From Hyphochytrium catenoides (taxonomy: Eukaryota > Sar > Hyphochytriomycetes > Hyphochytriales > Hyphochytriaceae), in contig FLMG01000879.1 in assembly GCA_900088475.1 (NCBI GenBank), positions 6,247 through 40,653 of the forward strand: DNA of 34,407 bases. Direction: 5' to 3'. Shown one piece after another: positions 1 through 9,393 of the stretch. The notes beneath the pieces were generated by a model, which saw only the letters and a list, made by a program, of their open reading frames with translations, did no database searches and was not told the origin of the DNA. The stretch's first letter is position 1, and the number at the start of each line of letters is the position of its first letter. The translations under genes and the position numbers were made by a program.

Positions 1-78
1 CCCGTAAAGTTACAAATAGTCCCAGCTACCCAGCAAGAGCTCCCAGAAGCCTTGAAGGACTTGCCCATCTCCTCGTAA
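1..78 (+). CDS. possible 3' end of a gene cut by the window edge
   Basis: Reading from base 1 in frame 1, the sequence stays open for 25 codons and ends at a TAA at 76-78. The translated stretch has a protein-like composition (for example QQELPEALKDLP) and no low complexity. It could be the C-terminus of a gene lying to the left. The stretch is too short to exclude a chance open frame, and no domain is recognisable. Confidence 0.2.
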   Translation, partial: PVKLQIVPATQQELPEALKDLPISS

Positions 79-428
79 GACTTAGTAGAATTGACAAGTA
101 CAAGGTACTCTCTGTGTTCGTGGCTTCTTCTCTGCCTAGGCCCCTTGTACAAGCTATTCTGTAAGTCCGTGTCTTCTGTCACTTGCAATTGCTGTACCCG
201 TACAAGCTACTGGTAGTCAAGGCGATGGCAAGTCTACTTGTAGCCTAAAGAGTTTTCTGTGGAACATACTGCTTCTGAGAATCTCTGACAGAAGACTTTT
301 CTCTCAGGACTTCTGTCGGAAAGAAATGCCAGTGGACACTACTTCTTCTGCTGAATCACCACTATACTCTCGTGACATTGCCGACTTCCACTTCGAAGGA
401 TCAGTTCGCAATTTTCTATTCGATAGCC
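79..428. other. non-coding interval upstream of the methyltransferase gene
   Basis: No convincing open frame was seen here. The motif GTACAAG or its complement CTTGTAC recurs several times between about 97 and 215, without a regular period. This interval should hold the promoter and 5' UTR of the gene starting at 429, but no TATA or CCAAT box stands out. Confidence 0.35.
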
Positions 429-1934
429 ATGAAGGAAGAACTGGTTTCGCACAGAAGAAACGAAAGTGGCTTGCCTATAGCTAGCAGAACTAGCGAGAAG
501 ACTACTCGGTCAAATCAAAGGCCAGTGAGGACAGAGAGAGCCCTCGTGTCTGGGCGCGAAGGTCCGATGATCAATAGTGTGAGCCAACGTGAGTTCAAGA
601 ACGTTGCAGAAGATAATGTTCCAGTGCCATCATCTTCTCGAGTACAGTTTGCAACTCTCTGGCACAAACATTATCACCTTTTCGAGAAAGTTCGGAGACT
701 GTGTGTCTCTGGACCACCAGTTTATGGATCTCAAGCCCGCCAGGCGGAACTGTTGAAAAAGCTAGAGGAGTCGTGTGGTCGCGATAATCCCGATGATGTG
801 ATCTATGAAGCCCTTCGAAGCGTTGCAATCCAGCCAAAGCATAAAGCTTCACCGGATAGGAGGTCAGACAAGTTGCAAGGCCCATCGTCCGAGCAAGATA
901 GCACTACTAATAAGCGCGGCTTTCAACGAGAGTACTCGGGCACCGATGGCGTCAACTTCAATACGGCCTTCACGGATCAAAGTTTGAAACGTCGAGCGGA
1001 GAACAGAGCAAGGTCAATTATGCGCCTTCTTCCAAATGGCATCGGTAAAATTGACAGTTTGCTGGACGTTGGGAGTTCTGAAGGGTCCATCACAGCAGCC
1101 CTTGCGGATGCACTGAGGCTGCCAAAGGAGCGAGTTTATGCGGCAGACATCGCGGCTCCAACCACCAAGATGCCGCCGCAGGCCTTCAATTTTGTACTTT
1201 TAGAGCCTAACAAACCTCTCCCATTCAAGGATGCATCATTCTCTTTGGTTACATGCCTTATGTGCCTCCATCACGTACAAGATCAGGAGCTCATAATGCG
1301 AGAGTTCTTCAGAATCCTCAAGCCAGGGGGGTACCTGATCATCCGGGAGCATGATCTGACTGAACAAGGAATGCGTCTGGTGATAGATATCATGCACGGT
1401 TTGTACAGTCTAGTGTGGAGTGACCCACCAGAAGATCCTTCTTTAGTGGAGACCTACCGCGCTCTCTATCGGAGCAAGGAGGAGTGGAGGTCCATGGCTC
1501 AAAGAGCGCAACTAGCTCTCTGTCCGACTGCGGAATGGCAAAACTGTGGCAGTGGCTACAGGACAAATCGGGGTTGGACGCAGCGAAGAGGTACAAGGGT
1601 TTACGGCCACGAGAGCTTCAAGCCTAGAGAGCCAAAGAAGATTGGTGAATTCTTGGGGTCAGAGGTTAGCGGCGCAGGAGTCGATAAGTATGGAGCATCG
1701 ACTTCGGCCGCTGCCTGTAACGCTTACTTTGATACCTTTGTTAAACCCGTTGGAGCTTCCCTGGTGGCAACGTCAGGTAAGAGAACAGTGTTGGATGGGC
1801 CATTGGCCGCACAAAGGAATGAGCGCCATAGCAGTGCCGCGGGGACAGCGCCTGTTAGGCTCGCAAAGCGTGACTCTGAGCATGCTTATGGCACCGCAGC
1901 TGCCAACAAGAAGGGTAAAGCTTTGAACTCTTGA
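429..1934 (+). CDS. class I SAM-dependent methyltransferase domain protein
   Basis: This gene encodes 501 residues. The frame is open from 372, but the first ATG is at 429 and I use that. A Rossmann-type methyltransferase domain occupies about residues 185-330. The glycine-rich SAM motif LLDVGSSEGS is at 211-220, an acidic motif follows in VYAADI, the motif IV/V segment FSLVTCLMCLHHV is near 271-283, and the post-motif RILKPGGYLIIREHD is at 295-309. This layout matches the Methyltransf_11/25 superfamily, and the substrate cannot be inferred. The first 180 residues hold a polar, probably disordered start and a helical patch rich in aromatic and basic residues (about 77-135). The last 120 residues are Ala/Gly/Ser-rich with no recognised fold. 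The gene is intronless and convergent with the next gene, 58 bp away. The general look (small methyltransferase core with REHD and unique flanks) is reminiscent of viral or virus-derived methyltransferases, but that is inference. Confidence 0.8.
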   Translation: MKEELVSHRRNESGLPIASRTSEKTTRSNQRPVRTERALVSGREGPMINSVSQREFKNVAEDNVPVPSSSRVQFATLWHKHYHLFEKVRRLCVSGPPVYGSQARQAELLKKLEESCGRDNPDDVIYEALRSVAIQPKHKASPDRRSDKLQGPSSEQDSTTNKRGFQREYSGTDGVNFNTAFTDQSLKRRAENRARSIMRLLPNGIGKIDSLLDVGSSEGSITAALADALRLPKERVYAADIAAPTTKMPPQAFNFVLLEPNKPLPFKDASFSLVTCLMCLHHVQDQELIMREFFRILKPGGYLIIREHDLTEQGMRLVIDIMHGLYSLVWSDPPEDPSLVETYRALYRSKEEWRSMAQRAQLALCPTAEWQNCGSGYRTNRGWTQRRGTRVYGHESFKPREPKKIGEFLGSEVSGAGVDKYGASTSAAACNAYFDTFVKPVGASLVATSGKRTVLDGPLAAQRNERHSSAAGTAPVRLAKRDSEHAYGTAAANKKGKALNS

Positions 1935-1992
1935 GGACTCTTAACGAAGCGTCAGCCCCTGACTGATTATGATGTAGCATCTTACTGAACAT

Positions 1993-3474
1993 TCATAGGG
2001 CTATCGTCGTATAGACCCCTCTTAGCGCCCTCGGTCCTGTTAGGGCGTAAACCTTACTCAAGATAAAGAAATAGTCACAGTGCGGCGGATTGGCTGCACT
2101 GCGTCGGATTGGCTGCTGCCCAGCAGTTACAATTTGTCCAGGTTCCACCCATGCTTCCTCATAAAGCTCCCTCACTGCCGTAGCAAGTGCACCGTCTTCA
2201 TCTCGAAGAGCACGATCCCGGACAAATGAGGCTACTTCGTCTGGCAGAGGAGAAATTTGATGAGCTTCGCTGAAAAGGCAGTCCTGTCGTAGAAGGTCCA
2301 CCCGACGATAAAGCTCAAACTCCGCAGGCCACTCTGAAGGGATAGGATCCTGCCTCATTGAACCGTTCACTAGCCGGTGGTGAGCTCTCAGACACCTATT
2401 GATATCAAGATTAATCTCATGGTGAAACTCTTTCATAACGTGAAAGGGAGAAAAGAGGAAACCTCGTCCAGCCCAGTCACCGTCAAGGAAAATGCGCCTA
2501 AACTCAGCGCGCTCCAGGTCACTGTTATCTCTCATAAAGTTCCGAGATGCGGACATCGCTCCAAGATCTGGAAACCACTGCCCCTCAGAATTAGCGAAAG
2601 TGGCGGAATCCTTAGAGAAAGCACACAAGATCAAATGCCCGTCTTCCCGATATGTTTGCCATCTGTAAGTTACCTCCATCACTGCAAGGTGCCAAAAGAG
2701 GGCAACAATGGACAACACTATGTGAGCATTCATACTGCCATTCCTGTAGAGAATCACGGTCTTGAGCCACACATAAGGTAAAGGCCTTGTTCTCCTTGGG
2801 TCAGAAGTGGGCATGTGGGTGATTAAGTGGCTGAAGAAGAGCCTAAAAGCAGCTTCGCCGCAGGTATGCTGCGACGCGTAATACGCACGCACATGCCTCA
2901 TGGAATGGCCGAAGACGTCAATCTCATTTTCTGTTTGCCATTCCTCCTTAAGTTGATCGGCCTCATCCAGAACGAGCCCATCCTTCTGCTTGTCAAATAT
3001 ACGAAGCCAAATAGTGAGCTCTCCAGGAGTCAGATCTCTAAAACCTTTTTGAAGCTTGCCCCACAGTCCATTCAGTTCACGCTCCGCAACTTTATACCCG
3101 TTCTTAGTGAGAGTTCTTCGAAGTCTACGAACCCTCTGCCAGGAATCCGGAGGAGGACTGAAGTTAGGATCATTATTGGTAACCCATGCAGCGACCGAAT
3201 TGAACACATTTTCCTGATCTTGGATTGAAAAGGGAAAGGCTAGGTCTTCACTGAATTCCAGCGTGAGCAGCGATAACACTGCCGTCTCTTGAACTCTATG
3301 TAGCAGATAGGACATCGCAGGAGTCCACGCTGAGACGACGACAAGAACTTCAATGCCCGCTTCATCATCATCCTTCTTATTATGAGGAGAAGCATTGTCG
3401 GTGCTGCGGACGAGAAGGGTGCCAGCGGACACCGCTCTCTGGTGGCTGGGGTTGGAAGCTCGAGGACTCGCCAT
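1993..3474 (-). CDS. hypothetical protein, 493 residues
   Basis: A long intact open frame on the minus strand. The frame extends to 3555, but the first ATG is at 3472-3474 and gives 493 residues. The product is rich in Arg, Asp, Glu and Trp, with a composition typical of a soluble globular protein. One hydrophobic stretch, HIVLSIVALFWHLAVMEV (roughly residues 250-267), could be a membrane segment or a buried helix. Motifs such as WLRIFDKQKDG, RAYYASQHTCGEAAFR and WPAEFELYRRVDLLRQDC do not point to a family I know. It is intronless and converges on the methyltransferase gene with a 58-bp gap, so the two 3' UTRs probably overlap. It could be a host orphan or cargo of a foreign element. Confidence 0.6.
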   Translation of the reverse strand: MASPRASNPSHQRAVSAGTLLVRSTDNASPHNKKDDDEAGIEVLVVVSAWTPAMSYLLHRVQETAVLSLLTLEFSEDLAFPFSIQDQENVFNSVAAWVTNNDPNFSPPPDSWQRVRRLRRTLTKNGYKVAERELNGLWGKLQKGFRDLTPGELTIWLRIFDKQKDGLVLDEADQLKEEWQTENEIDVFGHSMRHVRAYYASQHTCGEAAFRLFFSHLITHMPTSDPRRTRPLPYVWLKTVILYRNGSMNAHIVLSIVALFWHLAVMEVTYRWQTYREDGHLILCAFSKDSATFANSEGQWFPDLGAMSASRNFMRDNSDLERAEFRRIFLDGDWAGRGFLFSPFHVMKEFHHEINLDINRCLRAHHRLVNGSMRQDPIPSEWPAEFELYRRVDLLRQDCLFSEAHQISPLPDEVASFVRDRALRDEDGALATAVRELYEEAWVEPGQIVTAGQQPIRRSAANPPHCDYFFILSKVYALTGPRALRGVYTTIAL

Positions 3475-4067
3475 TTCCAAGCTATTGTCACGAGCCGGGA
3501 GAAAAAGAATTGCCAAAAGAAGAGGCGGCCGCCGACGTTTGAGATGAAAGGTCACATCGTTGTTGCACGGTAGAGGAGCCTTGCTGTGCTCTCAATAAGT
3601 TAGGGAAATGGTGCTTCTTCAAGACTATAAGTAAGGGAGGGAGGGTTAGGGGTACTTACAAGTACTGACTTAGGCCGATTCTACCCTCTCTCTGGCCAAT
3701 CTCTCTACCTTAGTATTGTACTAATATCCTGTTCACAAGCAGGCTAGTAGTCTGGGGTGGGTGGTGCTCAACTACCATCGCTTGATAAGTTTCAATGTAA
3801 TCAACGTCATCTACCCACCCGTTCCGTTCATCAGGTTATTGCCACATCCAATTGTAAGAACGGCATCTTGGTGGTGATCACACTTTTTTCTTGAGGCAGC
3901 AATGCCAATAAGCCTGTGGCAACTCCTACAGGGTTGTAGCTATGTCAAGCAATTGTAAGAAGACAGAGGGAAGCTCTTCTTGCATAAACAGGGGCATGAG
4001 GTAACCTATAAGCTTCTTTCTCGCAGTTGACGAAATGGTTATTAGCAGCAACAACCATGAGTGAACA
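3475..4067. other. intergenic region, no gene seen
   Basis: This holds the presumed promoter of the - strand gene starting at 3474. A short G-rich run (AGGGAGGGAGGGTTAGGGG) sits at about 3634-3652. Short frames between 3900 and 4067 are interrupted by stops and may be the outer fringe of the broken coding mosaic to the right. Confidence 0.3.
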
Positions 4068-4703
4068 TTGCTAAAAATACCCATTGTTCTGGCGACTGAT
4101 CTTGGTGTAGTGTGCATTCTCTCTCCGCATGCTCAAGCTAGAACAAGCTACCTGTCACCTTTGTCTTATTGTGCCGTGGTCTTTGATATCTCAAGTAGTA
4201 GTAAGGCCTTAGTCAGCCAGAGGCAAGAGGTGGTGATATCATCTTCCACCTGTTCCTCTTTCTTCTTTGTAGCGTTTTTTGGTATGACCAACACTGACCT
4301 CGTTCTTCTACATATATCCTGAAAGAGTAGAAAGAAGTATGATGCGAAGTTCATCTAAGTAGTAGTAGGAGGAGGAGTGTTCCTCTTTGTAGCCTTCTTC
4401 TATCTTCAACAACAACAATCAATGATTTTTCTCGTTCACCCTCCTCACTTATTACCATGTGGGTGGAAGAAGTACGGGAAGTGGGTAGAGCCTGAGGACA
4501 CCTTTCAGATCAAGATTGGCCGAACGAGGAAGCCCCTTCCCTTATCTTCATGCATAACAATAGAAGCGGTATGTTTCTTCTCTACTACATGGTACTTGTT
4601 AGGTACTTTGGTAGTAGCGAAGTGCTACCGCCTAGCTTCTGATGGTCAATATGCCCTCATACTTTCAGCGGCGATAGCACTACCGACTAATAGTGTTATT
4701 TAG
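4068..4703 (+). pseudogene. broken coding-like frame, remnant 1
   Basis: A single frame runs 636 bases with only two internal stops (TGA 4320-4322 and TAA 4356-4358) before a terminal TAG. The second part, from the ATG near 4422, reads like protein: it contains GWKKYGKWVEPEDTFQIKIG followed by two hydrophobic stretches near CFFSTTWYLLGTLVVAKCY and YALILSAAIALP. The first part is Ser-rich with TAGTAG-type repetition. No family is recognised. I interpret it as decayed coding sequence because the protein-like composition continues across stops; a chance open frame in low-complexity DNA remains possible. Confidence 0.35.
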
Positions 4704-4801
4704 GGTCTGTCGAACAGACCGAAAGATCTATTTGCTAACGAATAGGGACTTCACGCCCGGGGCCATCGTTAGGTTGACCCCACAGTACAAGTCCCAGCCA
4801 C

Positions 4802-4999
4802 AATGAGGCCACGCTAGACGCCAACCTTATCGGAGGAATGGTCTTCATCATAAGTGAACAACTCGTTGAGAGAGAGGTATCAGATTGTTGGACTTGTGCT
4901 CTTCCTCCTAGGAAGTTGATGACTAGTGAACTGTTGATCGGTCGTCGACTTATCAAATGGTGCCCAACAAGCCCTTGTCTTCTAGCGTTCTTCTTCTAG
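4802..4999 (+). pseudogene. broken coding-like frame, remnant 2
   Basis: Sixty-five open codons end at TAG 4997-4999, with a protein-like composition that includes ANLIGGMVFIISEQLVERE and TSELLIGRRLIKW. A second frame that ends just before it carries RDFTPGAIVRLTPQYK (about 4743-4790), so the protein-like reading appears to change frame near 4795-4802. There is no start codon and no splice sites fit the junction, which favours an indel over an intron. Family unknown. Confidence 0.4.
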
Positions 5000-5548
5000 A
5001 GCTACTTACGTAGCTAAACTTTGTCTACTAACGACTAGCTACTACCACTACTAGTAGAAGGAGAAAGAAGAAAGAGATGCTGCTGTTGATGACAACTCTT
5101 CTGACCTTCGTCGGGGAGCTTGGTTGTGGCATTTCTTTTCCTATTCAGCAGCAAGAAGTCCTCACCAATCGCCCGTCACCTTCTTCTTCTTTATTCCTGA
5201 CTTCTTCACAGCCTTTTTACTTCTTGTGGCCCACATCAGCATTACTCACATATTAGGTGGAGGAGGTCCTACGACGTACGACCGGGCGCAACAGCAGCAG
5301 CAAGCAGCAGACCACGAAAACTCCCATATTGCACCAACGTGGCCGAGAAAAGATCATCGTCTGGCCAATACTCTTGCAAGACTCCCAACAACGTTGGACC
5401 CAAGTAGCAGAACGCCTTCATCAACATCTCCTTCACTCAATCCCGCAGCGGCGGGGTTGCTAGCGATGCTGGCTCTCCTTCTGCCGCTGCTTCGCTCATT
5501 TGGCATGCTTTTCCTCTTTTTCCACCTACAGTATTTCCCACCGATTAG

Positions 5549-5967
5549 GACGCTCAGTCATTAGGGAGCACCGAGCGGCAATGTGCTTTCGGCAATGACA
5601 ATCTTACTGATTGCACAATAAGATGCTTCAAGGACATTCCCTGCGACCGTGAAAGTTTACTATACGTCCGACAGTCTAGCGGATCTGGTCAGCTCGTGCA
5701 AGAGCTAGCGGAAGAAATGGGTACAGAATGGAAGAAACGAGAAACCGCTTTCAACAAGAAAACAGCAGAATCGCGTCCTATGCTTGCACTATCAAATTTG
5801 TGAGCGCACACCGGGGAGCCATTGAGCGCCTTCAGACTCTGTCCTCCTACGCCTTTAAGCGTGCTAGCATGACCGGAGATATCTCGGTCACTGTAAGACC
5901 CCCAACGGCGCCAGGAAGAACTTTGAAGAGAGGGATGATTGGCATCGTGAAGCGTTGCGATCCCTGA
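5549..5967 (+). pseudogene. broken coding-like frame, remnant 3
   Basis: One frame is open from 5549 to the TGA at 5801-5803 and contains SGSGQLVQELAEEMGTEWKK. A second frame, open from 5728 to 5967, takes over with FVSAHRGAIERLQTLSSYAF and a basic C-terminal end. The overlap without splice signals suggests a frameshift. The region just upstream (about 5124-5564) is open but low in complexity, with CAG runs encoding Gln. No known domain is recognised. Confidence 0.35.
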
Positions 5968-6143
5968 CCTGACGACCACTGTGGATGTTTCCTTTTTTCC
6001 AGCCCCCCGTCGTAATGAAGAAGTATGTTCGTTTATATCACGTTGCGCACAAAGTAGTCATGTCTACTAGTTGCCCTGCCGCCAGCTGAGAGAGTTCGTC
6101 AATTCATCTTCGATGTATCGGGGAACAACAGCCTGCGCATAGT

Positions 6144-6326
6144 ATGGAGAGACTCGCTTTGGCTGCCTCAATAGACAACGACCCACTAGAAACAGATTCG
6201 AGAAAGCTCTCACCTGGCCGATCTGTTATCAGAGGCAAAACCGATGGAGTCGGAGACGAGTACATTTTCCAAGACGCTTGTGGGGTAGGAGCATCGGAAC
6301 TTTTGCAGTGCTTCCCAAGCTCTTAA
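6144..6326 (+). pseudogene. short open frame within the broken mosaic
   Basis: Sixty codons open with ATG and end at TAA 6324-6326. The composition is protein-like (LAASIDNDPLETDSRKL; GDEYIFQDACGVGASELLQ). It could be a tiny gene on its own, but it lies between other broken frames on the same strand and is more economically read as another fragment. Function unknown. Confidence 0.25.
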
Positions 6327-6501
6327 CTGCGAAGAAGGCGATCTGCTTGTACCAGCTTCACTCCTCAGGGATATCACAGCCTCTTCTAGGGTAAGTGAAT
6401 GTATTGTCCATTTGAGAGTAAGCTGGGTAATATGTCCAAAGCAAGTAACATGGATGGTGGTCGGAGGCAACCTCAGCTGAACATCCAGAAACTAACGGCT
6501 A

Positions 6502-6862
6502 TTGGTCTCCTGTCGAGAGTGTCTAGGGCAGGAGGAGCAGTTGAACGGTCTTCTGGGGATAAGAGGGCAGTCCAAGGCCTCGGTAGCAAACACTCAGCAC
6601 ACCATTATGGTAGCTGTCTCTTATGTCATCAGCGTTGCTCTGCACGAGAGCGGAGACGCGTCAAGACAGGTTGCCGAAGAGTTCATGACAATTGAGCGTG
6701 AGGGTGGCGGCTTGCCCCTTGAGCTCCCGGTGCGTGGTGGCCGTTTCTGTAGATGGTGTATACGGCTGTAAGTCTACTAAAACCAACATGATGGCTCGAT
6801 CTAAGGCCATGATGGGTGAGATGGCCATTGACACGAAGACTGATAACCCCGTTGTTAATTGA
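6502..6862 (+). pseudogene. broken coding-like frames, remnant 4
   Basis: A frame ending at 6771 holds TIMVAVSYVISVALHESGD and RQVAEEFMTIEREGGGLPLE. An overlapping frame, 6749-6862, then carries the basic, Met-rich segment TNMMARSKAMMGEMAID before a TGA. The transition lies near 6750 and has no plausible intron. A similar order of a hydrophobic/acid-basic block followed by an SR-x-x-MM block appears on the minus strand at 20216-20466 (see findings). Family unknown. Confidence 0.4.
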
Positions 6863-6930
6863 TGTGAGGATCTATTCTACGGACTGTGGCCGTTTTGTAT
6901 ACAACCACCTTCGTCCCAGAGAGGTAATGA

Positions 6931-7349
6931 CTCACCCAGAATCGTGCCATCGCAACCTTTATAAATGGGTCTATCTGTCCTGGCGAAGCGAAGGCCCTGG
7001 AAAAGATAGGAAAAGTCCAGTACGAAGTATTGGGGCTATGCTGTCGAGATGTGGTAACGGAGGATGGAGATTTTCGAACGCAAGCAGCCATGAACGAAGG
7101 GTCAGAGCATCATGATGTTGGTACGGCCCTTGTTTGGCACAGGGCAACATCAAGTGCTCATCCGCTGCCCTCATAAGTGTGGAGCAAAGAATATACGCAT
7201 CACAAGCACTCTCTCTCTGGGACGCTGCAAGACGGACGATGGCCAACAAGGAGGTTGTGACGGCGATTAGTGATGAGTTGAAGGGCACCGGTAACAGCAG
7301 GGCAACAAGGAGGGGACTGAGTTCGATGCGGCTATCAAAAGGACTGTGA
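6931..7349 (+). pseudogene. broken coding-like frames, remnant 5
   Basis: After a TAA-TGA pair (6925-6930), a frame open to the TAA at 7174-7176 contains GEAKALEKIGKVQYEVLG and CRDVVTEDGDFRTQAAMNEG. From about 7134 another frame takes over to 7349 with ALISVEQRIYASQALSLWDA and NKEVVTAISDELKGTG. Both read like helical, globular protein rather than repeat DNA. No start codon sits in a sensible place and no splice sites fit, so I read it as a frameshifted remnant. Confidence 0.4.
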
Positions 7350-7844
7350 GCCAAGGGAGGAGTATAGTTGATCTCCACTGCGTCTTACACCATGATGCTT
7401 GCGTAGCATCCTTCTGCTGCAGCAATGGGAAGAAGCTAGAGACCTCCCCAGGTATACTCAACTTGAGCGCCAACGGACGGAGGTACTGTCCTCGCTTCCT
7501 CTTCTTCTGGTGCTGAACGTCAGCGCCCAGCGAGACAACAATCTTCAGGAGGCAAGCTTCTCTAGCGAGATTACAGAGGAGGAGGAGTGCAAGGCTTGCT
7601 TTTGTTGAGTGTGGAGCTGACAACCAACGACACTGAAAGCACTCATTCGAACATTGCCAAGTAGTTGACTACCGTTGCTGTTGCGGAAAGAGGCTTCTGT
7701 GATATTAGTAGTAGCAGTAGTGCCTCCTCCTTGGGATCTACCACGACTAGAAGTGGAAGAACAGAGAAGAGGAGAGTTGCTGACAGGATAACAACCAAAA
7801 TGATGGAGGACTTTGTAAAACAGTTATCACTCAGTTATGATTAA
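7346..7844 (+). pseudogene. broken coding-like frames, remnant 6
   Basis: Successive + strand frames continue the mosaic. The frame 7346-7516 is Cys/Asn-rich (CCSNGKKLETSPGILNLSAN). An acidic segment is encoded near 7520-7607. The frame 7605-7844 has one internal TAG (7662-7664) and encodes a Ser/Thr-rich stretch followed by RVADRITTKMMEDFVKQL. The Ser-rich part uses TAGTAGCAG-like repeats, so part of it may be low complexity rather than true coding sequence. Confidence 0.25.
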
Positions 7845-8043
7845 TCTCTTTGTGGTGGCCCTTGCCACATCGACATTACCTGAACAAACAAGAAGGGCAA
7901 CGCGCTCACAAGCTGCTGCTGCCTCTTTCGGCTGCCACATCTTAATAATAAAAGAAGCGCTGCAGCGAGCCGTCGTCCTCGCTCCCTCCATCATCATCCC
8001 CACAGGTTGCATCTCTTGTCAGTGGTTGATAGATGACTCCTGA
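7837..8043 (+). pseudogene. short open frame, possible small protein or remnant
   Basis: Sixty-eight codons open with ATG 7837-7839 and end at TGA. Hydrophobic segments (INLFVVALATSTL; VVLAPSIIIPTGCISCQW) flank a basic centre. It overlaps the end of the previous fragment. Either a small membrane-associated protein or a further fragment of the mosaic; there is no homology that I recognise. Confidence 0.25.
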
Positions 8044-8267
8044 CAGCTCGTGAATCATTGAGGCCGCCGCGACCGACCGAAGAGTCGCCTCTGCCGAAGC
8101 AAGGTGCTAGTAGGAGGGCTGCACCGTGCCCAATGACCATAAGAGCGTGGTGACGATCAAACGAAGGTCGCTATCAAAACTGAGGTGGTGGAGGGTGGCT
8201 CTTGGCCTTCATTGCCACAGCAGCCCATACAACCATCGCACGATAGCAGTGGGGCCGCTGACGGTAG

Positions 8268-8588
8268 AAGATAAAAAGGCGGGCAGGGCTTATCTTCTAC
8301 TTCCTTTGGGAGCGAACTTCCAGTCCTCGTTGGAGCCTGCCTGAAGCTACCTCTCTCTCCCTTTCCATCTTACGAAGCAGTACCTTACTGCTCGCACTCG
8401 TTCAGGTAGCGATCTCCTCTGCCTGTCACCTGGAGGACTTTACTACATTTCTGGGATCACAAAGAGCTCCTACCCGCTCTGAGGTGGTTGGTGGAGGCTT
8501 GCCATCCTTGTACAGCGTGTCTCTTCTGACCATTCTGAAGTTCTATCGCAGCCATAGTCGTGGGAGCAGTCATAGTCTTCTTCCGTAG
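8268..8588 (+). pseudogene. open frame of 106 codons without a start codon
   Basis: The frame opens after a TAG (8265-8267) and ends at TAG 8586-8588 with no in-frame ATG. It encodes a basic start (KIKRRAGLIFYFLWER), a hydrophobic helix (STLLLALVQVAISSACHL) and further leucine-rich sequence. It may be an exon with an unseen start or a decayed gene piece. It lies at the right end of the 4.0-8.6 kb mosaic. Confidence 0.3.
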
Positions 8589-8928
8589 GCCGCATTCTTC
8601 CATTACTTTCGATTTATAGAAGAACTGCAGGGTGCTTGGCAAACCAACACTAACCCCACCGGAAGAACTTGATCCTTGCGTTCCTTGTTTCTCGAAAACA
8701 AACCGTGCTAACTATAGCAAGGCACGAACCACCAGCCGAAGTAACCGAAGCGAAAAAGCTCCTTGTACACTAAGGAAGTCCTCTACGAGCCACGACGAAG
8801 TACGCGAGTGAAGAATGGTTGCGTGAGAAGAAGCTTGCAAGGTAACAACTCGTGGCAGCAGCCTCAATCAAGAGCAAACAGACCCAACATAGGTGAAGCC
8901 TAAACACGAGGAGGAATAGCAGAAAACG
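8589..8928. other. intergenic region upstream of the DUF202 gene
   Basis: No gene was seen. One frame between about 8660 and 8760 (LVSRKQTVLTIARHEPPAEV) looks protein-like for some 35 codons and then hits a stop, so the mosaic may extend to here. This region must contain the promoter and 5' UTR of the gene at 8929. Confidence 0.25.
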
Positions 8929-9393
8929 ATGAGCAGTAGGGGGGTTAATCAGCAACAGCCCGCAAGGCACGCCAATTATCTCAGCATTCTCACTCACTCC
9001 ACGCAGACTGAGATTACCAATTCAGGCAGCACTGCAAGGGACCATTTGGCCAATGAACGCACATTTCTGGCCTGGCTGCGGACTGGTGTTACTCTGGCGG
9101 CCCTCGGTTTGGCTTTGGTGCGTCTCGAGCTCTACATTGATGCGCAACAACAGACGTCACCTGACAGCACGACGTCCAAGAAAGGGAATGGCCTGCATGG
9201 TTACACCTTCGCGCTGATGTTGGTCGGTCTGGGCATTTTGGCTATCATGGGAGCTTTTTATCGCTTCGTGCGGGTGACTCGGAGTCTGAATAGCTCCAAA
9301 TTTGTCATCGGGATCCACGGTGCGCTCATGGCAACAGTGCTTGCTGGAGGGGTATTTGTTGCTCTGTTCATTCTCATCCTTATAGCGTGGTAA
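8929..9393 (+). CDS. DUF202 (YidH-like) three-span membrane protein
   Basis: This 154-residue protein carries the DUF202 signature. ARDHLANERTFLAWLRT at 36-52 leads straight into the first membrane helix (about 52-68), followed by helix 2 (about 91-113) and helix 3 (about 131-153), which ends at the C-terminus. The Asn-Glu-Arg-Thr-x-Leu-Ala-Trp block is typical of the family, found in bacteria (YidH) and in fungi and protists both as short stand-alone proteins and as the C-terminal domain of VTC polyphosphate polymerase subunits. This is the stand-alone form; no SPX or VTC domain is present. The biochemical role of stand-alone members is not established. The gene is intronless and starts at ATG 8929; the 35-residue N-terminal tail is polar and not a signal peptide. 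Confidence 0.92.
   Translation: MSSRGVNQQQPARHANYLSILTHSTQTEITNSGSTARDHLANERTFLAWLRTGVTLAALGLALVRLELYIDAQQQTSPDSTTSKKGNGLHGYTFALMLVGLGILAIMGAFYRFVRVTRSLNSSKFVIGIHGALMATVLAGGVFVALFILILIAW

Noticed and set aside
5124-5564. 146-codon + strand frame with a hydrophobic start
   Set aside because: Starts in TTC-rich low-complexity sequence, includes a CAG run, and lacks sustained protein character; at best part of the broken mosaic.
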